DNA from: Victivallales bacterium
GTDB lineage: Bacteria; Verrucomicrobiota; Lentisphaeria; Oligosphaerales; Oligosphaeraceae
Length of the DNA stretch: 7,031 bases
NCBI GenBank assembly: GCA_017538465.1
Contig: JAFYIW010000208.1
Span: forward strand, 1-7,031
Direction of reading: 5' to 3'
A model generated the notes under the pieces. The model made no database searches, had not been told where the DNA came from, and saw only the letters and a list, made by a program, of their open reading frames with translations. The position numbers and the translations under genes are program-made. The stretch's first letter is position 1, and every line of letters begins with the position of its first letter. Positions 1 through 5,780 of this stretch are shown piece by piece.

Positions 1-30
1 CCGTGGGTTCGAATCCCACTCTCTCCGCCA
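1..30 (+). tRNA. tRNA 3' end, probably tRNA-Ser (partial)
   Basis: The window opens inside a tRNA. A 5-bp T-stem (GTGGG at 3-7 with CCCAC at 15-19) encloses the canonical loop TTCGAAT (8-14). It is followed by the 7-nt acceptor 3' strand TCTCTCC (20-26), discriminator G27 and an encoded CCA (28-30). The matching 5' acceptor strand would read GGAGAGA. That acceptor together with G73 is typical of bacterial tRNA-Ser, but the anticodon and the long variable arm lie outside the window, so the isotype is an inference. That it is a tRNA end is close to certain. Confidence 0.85.
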
Positions 31-149
31 TGGAGCAAACTCGCTTTGATCCATCAGGAAGAGCGGGATTCGCGCGGGCAAGCGAAGCGCCGTCCGCCCG
101 GCGCGAAGTGCCGGAACCCACCGGGTTCGACCGCGCCGCCACGCTTCTT

Positions 150-169
150 CCGGAAGAGTGTCCTTCCGG
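150..169 (+). other. Stem-loop downstream of the tRNA
   Basis: CCGGAAG (150-156) pairs perfectly with CTTCCGG (163-169) around a 6-nt loop. No T-run follows, so it does not look like an intrinsic terminator. It could be part of a structured transcript or a tRNA 3' processing or protection element. The pairing is seen directly; the role is unknown. Confidence 0.4.
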
Positions 170-264
170 TGGTTTGGACATCCTGCTGTTACGTGAAACG
201 AGGGATGGGGTGAGTTGTCGCTATGCCTATGGCTGCAATAATATCCTCGCCTTCCGAAAACTAT

Positions 265-288
265 GTGCGGGCGCGCACTGCCTTTTTT
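265..288 (+). terminator. Weak intrinsic terminator-like site
   Basis: A short GC stem (GTGCG 265-269, loop GGCG, CGCAC 274-278) is followed, after TGCC, by six T residues (283-288). The stem has only 5 bp and the T-run is offset by four bases, so this is a marginal candidate. If real, it would end a transcript coming from the tRNA before the phosphatase promoter starts. Confidence 0.3.
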
Positions 289-331
289 GCCGGGCGACTG
301 GCGTGGGAAACAGGCATTGATTTTGTCCGTT

Positions 332-341
332 TTGCATGCAA
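332..341. promoter_or_regulatory. Perfect 10-bp palindrome upstream of the -35 box
   Basis: TTGCATGCAA is a perfect palindrome ending five bases before the proposed -35 hexamer of the phosphatase promoter. This position would suit an activator or repressor half-site pair. It does not match the enterobacterial Pho box (tandem CTGTCAT-type 7-mers). A 10-bp palindrome can arise by chance in a few kilobases, so a regulatory role rests only on its position. Confidence 0.25.
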
Positions 342-346
342 TTGCC

Positions 347-375
347 TTGTCAGTATTCTTCGGGAGGGCTATATT
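347..375 (+). promoter_or_regulatory. Sigma-70-type promoter for the alkaline phosphatase
   Basis: A -35 box TTGTCA (347-352) and a -10 box TATATT (370-375) are separated by the optimal 17 bp. Each hexamer differs from the consensus at one position. Transcription would start near 382, giving a T-rich leader of about 40 nt before the ATG at 424. It is the best promoter match I noticed upstream of the + strand genes, and may serve the phosphatase alone or also the genes behind it. Confidence 0.6.
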
Positions 376-423
376 GTGGCGGTTTTTGTTTTTTCCTTGG
401 TTAACCTCTAAATTGAAACGAAA

Positions 424-1809
424 ATGCATACCTTGAAAAAAATCTTCACGGTGCTGTTCACCGTCATGGCCTGCGGTGTTGTCTTTGCCCAAAGTGCCAA
501 AAAGCCCAAGTATGTCTTTCTGTTCATTGGCGACGGCATGTCCATCCCGCAGCGCATGGTGGCCGAGCAGTTCAGCAAGCTGACGCGCGGCAAGGGGCTG
601 GCCATCAACAGCCTGGATTGCCAAGGCGTGACCACGACCTCTGCTGCGGACTCCTTCATCACCGACTCCGCCGCCAGTGGAACCGCCATCGCCTGCGGCG
701 AAAAGACCAACAACGGCCGCATCGGGATGAATACCGATGGCACGCGCCGTCTGCAATCGTCCGCCGAGGTCGCCAAGGCCGCCGGCAAGAAGGTCGGCAT
801 GGTCACCAGCGTGACCATCAACCACGCGACTCCCGCCGCCTTCTACGCCCACAACGTCAGCCGTGTCAACTACTATCAGATTGGCCTGGACCTCATTGCC
901 TCCGACTTCGACTACTTCGGCGGCGGCGGCGTGGCCCAGAACAACAAAACCGACGACCCCCTGTACAAGGGAGACATCTATGACCTGGCCGCTGAGGCGG
1001 GCTACATCGTCGCGCGCAACCGCGCCGAATTCGAGGCGATTACTCCGGGCGAGGGCAAGAAGGTCCTGGCCTCCGGTGCCAAGAACGAACTGCCCTACGA
1101 CATCGACATGGGACCTGAGGACATCCACCTGGTCGAGTTCACCCGGCAGGCCATCGCGATGCTGGAGGACGGGCCGAATGGCTTCTTCCTGATGGTCGAA
1201 GGCGGTCTGGTGGACTATATGTGCCACGCCAACGACGCGGCGGCCACCATCCGCGAGGTTCTCGCGCTGGATGAATGCGTGGAATTGGCCTTGGACTTCG
1301 CCGCCAAGCATCCCGGCGAGACGCTGATTGTGGTCACCGGTGACCATGAGACCGGTGGTCTGACTCTGGGCTTCGCCGGAACCGCCTACCAGTCCTTCAT
1401 CCAGAATCTCGCAGCCCAGACCTGTTCCCAGGAGGCTATGATCGTGAAATTCAATGGACTCCAGGGCAAGACCTTCGAGGAGGCCAAGGCGCTCGTCACC
1501 GAGTGCTCCGGACTTGTCTTCGACCAGCCCAACCAGGCGAAACTGGGCAATCTCGTCCTCACCGCCAACGAGCAGGCCGAAATCCAGCGTGCCTTCGAAC
1601 GCCAGTTCAAGGACGGCGGGAATGATGGCCACAGCCTTACCACCGCCGTGATCAAGATGCTGGACAACAAGTCCGCCGTCGGTTGGACCAGTGGCGCACA
1701 TACCGCACTGCCTGTCTCCACCACCGCCAGCGGCGTCGGCGCCGAGAATTTCAGCAATGTGCTGGACAACACCAATATCGCCCAGCGCCTGAAGGAACTG
1801 GTGAAATAA
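424..1809 (+). CDS. phoA: Alkaline phosphatase, PhoA family, exported
   Basis: A 461-residue metal-dependent phosphomonoesterase that should release phosphate outside the cytoplasmic membrane. Residues 1-22 form a signal peptide (KK at 5-6, hydrophobic 7-21, likely cleavage after VFA22). A Cys at 17 gives a poor lipobox alternative. The active site is complete by comparison with E. coli PhoA: nucleophile Ser82 in TDSAASGT; Zn1 ligands Asp264, His268, His426; Zn2 ligands Asp37, Asp307, His308; Mg ligands Asp37, Thr136, Glu259; phosphate-binding Arg147. His134 replaces E. coli Asp153, as in animal enzymes, and Tyr265 takes the place of Lys328. Length is normal for the family. The ATG is supported by the signal peptide, although only A-rich sequence, no clear Shine-Dalgarno, precedes it. 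A strong promoter lies about 50 bp upstream. The physiological substrate cannot be read from the sequence. Confidence 0.95.
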   Translation: MHTLKKIFTVLFTVMACGVVFAQSAKKPKYVFLFIGDGMSIPQRMVAEQFSKLTRGKGLAINSLDCQGVTTTSAADSFITDSAASGTAIACGEKTNNGRIGMNTDGTRRLQSSAEVAKAAGKKVGMVTSVTINHATPAAFYAHNVSRVNYYQIGLDLIASDFDYFGGGGVAQNNKTDDPLYKGDIYDLAAEAGYIVARNRAEFEAITPGEGKKVLASGAKNELPYDIDMGPEDIHLVEFTRQAIAMLEDGPNGFFLMVEGGLVDYMCHANDAAATIREVLALDECVELALDFAAKHPGETLIVVTGDHETGGLTLGFAGTAYQSFIQNLAAQTCSQEAMIVKFNGLQGKTFEEAKALVTECSGLVFDQPNQAKLGNLVLTANEQAEIQRAFERQFKDGGNDGHSLTTAVIKMLDNKSAVGWTSGAHTALPVSTTASGVGAENFSNVLDNTNIAQRLKELVK

Positions 1810-1810
1810 A

Positions 1811-1905
1811 GTTCAAAGGGTAAAGGGTAAAGTTCATAAGTTCTAAGTCCAAAGGGCCAAATCTTTCGACCGGAAACGATAACTTTAACCTTTAACCTTT
1901 TGGCC
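1811..1905. repeat. Opposed heptamer arrays forming inverted repeats
   Basis: The gap between the phosphatase and the yibE/F gene is almost entirely degenerate 7-bp repeat. From 1812 to 1860 seven successive 7-mers can be read (TTCAAAG, GGTAAAG, GGTAAAG, TTCATAA, GTTCTAA, GTCCAAA, GGGCCAA). From 1883 the opposite strand's pattern follows (CTTTAAC twice, then CTTTTGG). As a result 1817-1834 can pair with 1881-1898 at 16 of 18 positions. Separately, GGCCAAA (1855-1861) pairs with TTTGGCC (1899-1905). The two pairings interleave. No T-run makes this an obvious terminator. Confidence 0.7.
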
Positions 1906-1914
1906 TTAAACTCG

Positions 1915-3090
1915 ATGATTATGCGCTGGTGGAAAGCCATCTGGGAAAACTCGTCATTGCGTCGCAATCTGGCGACGCTGGCGGTGATGACGGTCGCGTG
2001 CCTGGCGCTCTGGCAGGTGGATTTGATGCCTCGGCAGGATCCGCAACCAGGCCGCAAGGAACGCGCCCGGGTGGTCGAGGTGGACAATAGCGACCTGATG
2101 ACCATCGGCCTGGTCCAGAAGGGCGTGCAGGCCCTGAAGGTCGAAATCCTGACTGGACGCTGGAAAGGCCAGGTCTTCTCCGCGGCCAACATCGTCCGCG
2201 CGCAGATGGAGCTGGACAAGGTATTCGAGCCGGGCGACATCGTCCTGGTGGCGGTGTTGGACGACGTGGATCCCGCCACCTACACGCTCAATGCCCAGGA
2301 CCACTACCTCAGTGGCTACACGGTGCTGCTTTTTGCACTCTTCGCGGTGCTGCTGGTGCTTTTCGGACGGCTTACCGGCTTCAATGCGCTTCTGTCGTTC
2401 GTCTTCACGGCGCTGGTGCTCTGGAAGCTGGTAATCCCGTTGTGTCTGAAAGGCTGGAGTCCCATTGGAGTCTGCCTGGCCGCCGTGGTCATCCTTTCGG
2501 CCGCGATCATCTTCTTGGTCGCCGGACTCACCAAGAAGGGCGTGACCGCTTTCATCGGGGCCATCGCGGGTGTGCTGGCCAGTGCACTGTTGGCGGTGCT
2601 TTTCACGCGCCTCTTCCGAATTAACGGCGCGGTGATGCCCTATTCGCAGGCGCTCTTGTATTCGGGCTACGAGTTCCTGAGCCTGGCAGATATCTACATC
2701 GGGGCGATTTTCCTCTCGTCCTCCGGTGCCGTGATGGATTTGGCCATGGATGTCGCCGCGGGGATGGAGGAGGTCGTGCTCCGGCGACCCGAACTGCCAC
2801 GAGGCGAGCTGCTGCTCTCCGGTCTGCGCATTGGCCGCAGCGTGGTCGGAACCATGACCACCACGCTGCTTCTGGCATACTCCGGTGGCTATCTCACGCT
2901 GATGATGACCTTCGCCGCCCAGGGCACCAGCCCCATCGATTTCATCAACAACCCGTATGTGGCCTCCGAGACGGTCAAGACCATCATCGGGAGCTTCGGG
3001 CTGGTGCTGGTCGCTCCGCTGACCGCTGTGGTCGGTGCAGTGATTCTTTGTCGGCGTCACAAGGATATGCCAAAATCGGACAAGAATTGA
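1915..3090 (+). CDS. YibE/F family polytopic membrane protein
   Basis: A 391-residue integral membrane protein of the YibE/F-like family, whose biochemical function is not established. After a basic N-terminus there is one membrane segment (about 19-36), then a soluble, probably beta-rich domain on the far side (about 40-130, with ARVVEVDN, WKGQVFSA and FEPGDIVLVAV). About seven more membrane segments follow (135-385). Family hallmarks are GFNALLSFVFTALVLWK, GAVMD (271-275) followed by AMDVAAGMEEV, and GRSVVGTMTTTLLLAYSG (GTMTTTL from 312). The start is uncertain: ATG at 1915 is chosen, ATG at 1921 is equally possible, and an in-frame TTG at 1900 lies in the repeat. None has a recognisable Shine-Dalgarno. 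The stop lies 29 bp before the ATPase start, suggesting co-transcription with the ABC transporter. Confidence 0.85.
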   Translation: MIMRWWKAIWENSSLRRNLATLAVMTVACLALWQVDLMPRQDPQPGRKERARVVEVDNSDLMTIGLVQKGVQALKVEILTGRWKGQVFSAANIVRAQMELDKVFEPGDIVLVAVLDDVDPATYTLNAQDHYLSGYTVLLFALFAVLLVLFGRLTGFNALLSFVFTALVLWKLVIPLCLKGWSPIGVCLAAVVILSAAIIFLVAGLTKKGVTAFIGAIAGVLASALLAVLFTRLFRINGAVMPYSQALLYSGYEFLSLADIYIGAIFLSSSGAVMDLAMDVAAGMEEVVLRRPELPRGELLLSGLRIGRSVVGTMTTTLLLAYSGGYLTLMMTFAAQGTSPIDFINNPYVASETVKTIIGSFGLVLVAPLTAVVGAVILCRRHKDMPKSDKN

Positions 3091-3101
3091 CAATTTTGCT
3101 T

Positions 3102-3113
3102 AAAGGAAAGGGG
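3102..3113 (+). promoter_or_regulatory. Shine-Dalgarno that fixes a GTG start
   Basis: The purine block AAAGGAAAGGGG ends 6 nt before GTG 3120, which is in frame with the ATPase and gives the standard beginning MEIRVTNLVKHYG. The ATG at 3115 is in another frame and closes after nine codons. The longer in-frame TTG at 3048 would overlap yibE/F and add residues unlike the family. Confidence 0.75.
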
Positions 3114-3119
3114 CATGCC

Positions 3120-4064
3120 GTGGAAATTAGAGTTACGAATTTAGTCAAACACTACGGCAAGGTTCATGCCGTGGATGGCCTGGATTTTACTCTCGCCAGC
3201 GGCAAAGTGACGGCGCTGGTGGGACCCAATGGCGCCGGCAAGAGCACGCTACTGCGGCTACTGTCGGGGCGCGAGGAGCCGGACTCTGGCGATGTGACCT
3301 ACGATGGCGTGTCGGTGGTGGAGTATCCCGAGCGCCTCGCCGCGCAGATTGGTTTCATGCCGGACTCTCTGCCGACCGCCACGAATTGGAAAGTCCTGCC
3401 GTATTTGGATTTCTACGCGCGGGCCAATGGCCTGAAGGAGCCGGAGCGCAGTGCGCGGGTGAAAGAAATCATGGAGTTCACCCGTCTTTCCGAATTGGCC
3501 GACCGACGGCTTGCCGTGCTTTCCAAGGGACTCAAGCAACGCGTCTCGCTGGCGCGTGTGCTGATTCCCAATTCCGCGATTCTTCTGCTGGACGAGCCGG
3601 CCGCCGGCCTCGACCCCCGCGCCCGCATCGAGTTGCGGGATGACATCCGGCAATTGGCAGCCAAAGGCCAGACCATCCTGATTTCCAGCCATATCCTTAC
3701 TGAACTGGAGGATATGTGCGACGAGGTGCTGATTATGGAGCGCGGGAAAATCCTTCGTTCCGGCGCCGTCGCCGAACTGGAGCTGGCCGCCCACACCGCC
3801 GCCGGCGAGGCCATCCGTAAAATCACCTTGGAGTTTGCCACGCTCTCTCCTGAACTGCTGACGAAGGTACGGGAGCTGCCTCATGTCACCGAGGTCGTGG
3901 CCAATTCGCGTCGCGCACTGTCGGTGACTGTCCATGGCGGGGATGCCGAGGTGGACGAGGCGCTGGCCGCCGCCTTCCAAAACCACTTGGGCGTGACTGG
4001 TTTCCGTCGAGGCACCGACCTGGAGGCGGTCTTCATGGCCTCCACCACTGGCGCCGTGCAATGA
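3120..4064 (+). CDS. ABC transporter ATP-binding protein (ABC-2 type)
   Basis: A 314-residue nucleotide-binding subunit that should power a membrane permease. Seen in order: A-loop Tyr12; Walker A GPNGAGKST (35-43); a Q-loop region IGFMPD with Asp82 where Gln is usual; signature LSKGLKQ (134-140) in place of LSGGQ; Walker B ILLLDE (154-159); D-loop AGLDP; H-loop His191. Such Q-loop and signature variants are common in the ABC-2 (CcmA/NatA-like) group, so the ATPase should be active. A C-terminal domain of about 100 residues follows, as is usual in this group. The GTG start is chosen for its Shine-Dalgarno and family-like N-terminus. The partner is almost certainly the permease at 4272. The transported substrate is unknown, with export the usual direction for this group. 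Confidence 0.93.
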   Translation: MEIRVTNLVKHYGKVHAVDGLDFTLASGKVTALVGPNGAGKSTLLRLLSGREEPDSGDVTYDGVSVVEYPERLAAQIGFMPDSLPTATNWKVLPYLDFYARANGLKEPERSARVKEIMEFTRLSELADRRLAVLSKGLKQRVSLARVLIPNSAILLLDEPAAGLDPRARIELRDDIRQLAAKGQTILISSHILTELEDMCDEVLIMERGKILRSGAVAELELAAHTAAGEAIRKITLEFATLSPELLTKVRELPHVTEVVANSRRALSVTVHGGDAEVDEALAAAFQNHLGVTGFRRGTDLEAVFMASTTGAVQ

Positions 4065-4202
4065 AGGTTCGAGGTTAGAGGTGAATCGGGAGGGGCGCGC
4101 TCCAGCGCGCCCTTCGCGGTAAAAAGGTTCGAGGTTAGAGGTGAATCGGGAGGGCTGCGCTCCAGCGCGCCCTTCGCGGTAAAAAGGTTCGAGGGTAGAG
4201 GT
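4064..4202 (+). repeat. 60-bp tandem direct repeat with internal hairpin
   Basis: Two full 60-bp units (4064-4123 and 4124-4183) and a partial third (4184-4202) start at the last base of the ATPase stop codon. The full units differ at two neighbouring bases (GC at 4095-4096, CT at 4155-4156). Each begins with three AGGT-type heptamers and carries a GC-rich inverted repeat. In unit 1 the arm GGGCGCGCT (4093-4101) pairs perfectly with AGCGCGCCC (4104-4112), and flanking A-U and G-U pairs extend it to 11 bp. In unit 2 the changes introduce one mismatch and one wobble. No U-tract follows, so it is not a standard terminator. The hairpins could still protect the upstream mRNA or slow readthrough. 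Confidence 0.9.
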
Positions 4203-4233
4203 CTCAGGTCTCAGGTCTTAGGTCTTAGGTCCG
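4185..4233 (+). repeat. Seven-unit AGGTNNN heptamer array
   Basis: The partial third copy of the 60-bp repeat passes directly into an uninterrupted array of seven 7-bp units: AGGTTCG, AGGGTAG, AGGTCTC twice, AGGTCTT twice, and AGGTCCG. The AGGT core is kept in all but one unit, while the last three bases drift in adjacent pairs, which suggests duplication by slippage. It lies wholly in the gap between the ATPase and the permease. Confidence 0.9.
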
Positions 4234-4253
4234 CTCGGGGCGAAAGCCTCGAG
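4234..4253 (+). promoter_or_regulatory. GAAA-capped hairpin in the permease leader
   Basis: CTCGGGGC (4234-4241) and GCCTCGAG (4246-4253) form an 8-bp stem with one G-U pair, closed by C-GAAA-G, a classic stable GNRA tetraloop. It ends 6 nt before the Shine-Dalgarno of the permease gene. It could affect mRNA stability or translation of the permease relative to the ATPase. The structure is read from the sequence; the effect is inferred. Confidence 0.55.
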
Positions 4254-4259
4254 TTTGAA

Positions 4260-4265
4260 AAGGAG
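4260..4265 (+). promoter_or_regulatory. Strong Shine-Dalgarno of the permease gene
   Basis: AAGGAG is followed by a 6-nt spacer and ATG 4272. It is one of the two clear ribosome binding sites in the window, the other preceding the ATPase, and it fixes the permease start. Confidence 0.85.
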
Positions 4266-4271
4266 CAACCG

Positions 4272-5723
4272 ATGTTAGACCAACACACATCCGACAAATG
4301 GAATCCGGTCTTCTGGAAGGAAATGCACCTGATGCACCAGAACCATCTGTTGCTAGGGATGCCGCTAATTGTCATCGCGCTGGACATGATTTTTGCCGTC
4401 GCCCTGCGCTATATGCAGAATCATGAGGGGGAATTCGGCGATGGGGGGTACACAGGGCTGCTGGTTTTCTTCTGCGTGCTGATGGGATTCGTCAATCTAG
4501 TTTGGCTGGGCATCCAGTCTTGCCGCGTGACTGCCCAGGAACGGATGGTGGAGGGCTTGGATCCGATGCTGGGAACCCGTCTTACGCCTTGCCAGGTGCT
4601 ACTGGGAAAATATGCGGCGATGATGGTTTGCATCCTCTCCGTTCATGTCCTCGCGCTGCCGTTTCTCTTCTACGTCGGCATCTACGCTGGCCACAACCAA
4701 CTGGATGACTTGATTTGCTGGCTGAGCATGATTTGCGGCATGACCGCCTGTGGCGCCATGGGGGTGCTTGGAGCCACCCTGAAGAACCCCCAAAACACCT
4801 CGAAGAATTTCCGCATGAGTCTACTAGGGATTCTGCTGATGGCGCCGGGGGTGTTTTTCTATCTGGAACGCTGTATGGAATTTTCGATGCTTGGCGAGCC
4901 TCGGGCAATGTATCAAAATACCATGGGCAATAGCATGGCGTGCATTCTGGTTTGCCTGAATCTCCTGATTCTGGTCTTCTGCCTGACTTGGGGAATTCTG
5001 CGTAACCGGCAGCAGGAAAGGGCATTGCCGTGGCGGGTCTGCATGTTGTTGAGTTGGCTGGTGCTGCCCTTGCTGATTGGCTATGTGTACGAAGGAAAGC
5101 TATGGACGAAGGTCTGGAGTTCGCTCCCTTCTTGGGGATTCTTCGCCGCCGCAGTGGTCGCGGTCCTGTGTTGCTTCGAGAGGCTTTTGCCGAGCCGCCG
5201 CACATTGCGGGAGGGCACCCCGAATCCTGTGCTGAAGACGCTGCTGTTGCCCCTGCGCTCCGGAGTCGGCCCTGGGCTGATCGCGGCATGGCTGCTTTAT
5301 CTATGCGGCTGGGTGTTGCTCTCTTGGGGGGCGCGACGTCATGTGGATTGCAGCGGAGTCGTGACGGATAACTTCATGGATCCCGCGTTTCTGTCGGTTT
5401 CCTCATATCTGCTGCTGTATGTCCCGCTCGTTGTCCTGCTGGAGAAGTGGCTGGGCGTGAAGCGGGAACATGGGATGATGGTGGTGGTGGGAGCCAATTT
5501 CTTCCTGCCGATTTTCAGCAGTATCGTGGATATTCCATTGCTTGCCTGCCCCTGCGCTTCCTATCCAATGATGCTTGACGATACAGGCATCGGCCAGACC
5601 AACTGGGTTGTAGTATGGATTGTGGCCGGTCTTGGGGCGCTTCTGGGCGCTATGGTGATTGGGGCTTTCTGCCGGAAATATTACGGCAAGACCAGCCTGA
5701 CGAAAGAGCCCCCCAAGTCTTAG
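4272..5723 (+). CDS. ABC-2-type transporter permease
   Basis: A 483-residue, very hydrophobic protein, most likely the membrane partner of the ATPase upstream. The N-terminal half has the usual ABC-2 layout: a short cytoplasmic start NPVFWKEM (11-18), membrane segments near 26-45 and 62-82, then the cytoplasmic stretch TAQERMVEGLDPMLGTRLTPCQVLLGK (87-113). This corresponds to the typical 'E..GT...L..TPL....I..GK' coupling region. Three more segments follow to about 198. The C-terminal half adds roughly seven further segments (near 218-240, 250-268, 276-298, 330-352, 370-392, 399-420, 443-468), giving about twelve in all. That is larger than the six-segment norm, so one chain may do the work of two. 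It is rich in Cys and Met. I do not recognise the substrate. The gene follows the ATPase after a 207-bp repeat-filled gap. Confidence 0.8.
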   Translation: MLDQHTSDKWNPVFWKEMHLMHQNHLLLGMPLIVIALDMIFAVALRYMQNHEGEFGDGGYTGLLVFFCVLMGFVNLVWLGIQSCRVTAQERMVEGLDPMLGTRLTPCQVLLGKYAAMMVCILSVHVLALPFLFYVGIYAGHNQLDDLICWLSMICGMTACGAMGVLGATLKNPQNTSKNFRMSLLGILLMAPGVFFYLERCMEFSMLGEPRAMYQNTMGNSMACILVCLNLLILVFCLTWGILRNRQQERALPWRVCMLLSWLVLPLLIGYVYEGKLWTKVWSSLPSWGFFAAAVVAVLCCFERLLPSRRTLREGTPNPVLKTLLLPLRSGVGPGLIAAWLLYLCGWVLLSWGARRHVDCSGVVTDNFMDPAFLSVSSYLLLYVPLVVLLEKWLGVKREHGMMVVVGANFFLPIFSSIVDIPLLACPCASYPMMLDDTGIGQTNWVVVWIVAGLGALLGAMVIGAFCRKYYGKTSLTKEPPKS

Positions 5724-5780
5724 CTGGAGGCCTCGTCGTCAGGTCACAGGTCGTCAGAACCTCAATCCCGTCCCCTGGTC
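5724..5780. other. Convergent gap with two heptamers, no clear terminator
   Basis: Fifty-seven bases separate the stop codons of the permease (+) and the NSS transporter (-). Two adjacent AGGTC-type heptamers (AGGTCAC 5741-5747, AGGTCGT 5748-5754) repeat the intergenic pattern seen elsewhere in the window. I see no stem followed by a T-run on either strand, so termination is probably factor-dependent or not visible. Confidence 0.6.

Larger units (their letters stand above)
31..346. other. Intergenic region with several hairpins, no gene recognised
   Basis: About 316 bases separate the tRNA from the phosphatase promoter. The open frames here have no ribosome binding site, start inside the tRNA or use compositionally odd residues, and resemble no protein I know. 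The left half is very GC-rich and holds three possible stem-loops: 71-79 with about 96-105 (one bulge), 114-119 with 123-128 (6 bp, loop ACC) and 150-156 with 163-169 (7 bp, loop AGTGTC). From about 310 onward the sequence becomes AT-richer, as expected near a promoter. I looked for SRP RNA, RNase P RNA, 6S RNA and tmRNA signatures and found none. It may be a structured tRNA trailer, an unknown small RNA or plain spacer. Confidence 0.5.

Noticed and set aside
1..120. Attachment site or integrated element at the tRNA
   Set aside because: No second copy of the tRNA 3' end, no integrase and no shift to mobile-element genes is seen in the window.
3..320. 105-codon + frame starting in the tRNA
   Set aside because: It starts inside the tRNA T-arm, has no ribosome binding site and shows no protein-like pattern.
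321..352. Possible Pho box from TTGTCC (323-328) and TTGTCA (347-352)
   Set aside because: The two elements are 24 bp apart instead of the 11-bp spacing of Pho box repeats, and TTGTCA fits better as the -35 hexamer.
1954..3093. Long antisense frame (379 codons) opposite the YibE/F gene
   Set aside because: Its protein is full of His, Gln, Arg and Glu with no hydrophobic core or known motif, while the + strand frame is a clear family member. It is a shadow caused by GC-rich third positions.
3115..3144. Nine-codon frame at ATG 3115 between yibE/F and the ATPase
   Set aside because: It shares the Shine-Dalgarno of GTG 3120 but is out of frame with the ATPase and stops at once. The GTG gives the family-like N-terminus, so the ATG looks fortuitous.
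4064..4233. Possible CRISPR array
   Set aside because: The units are direct tandem copies without variable spacers, and no cas genes are nearby.
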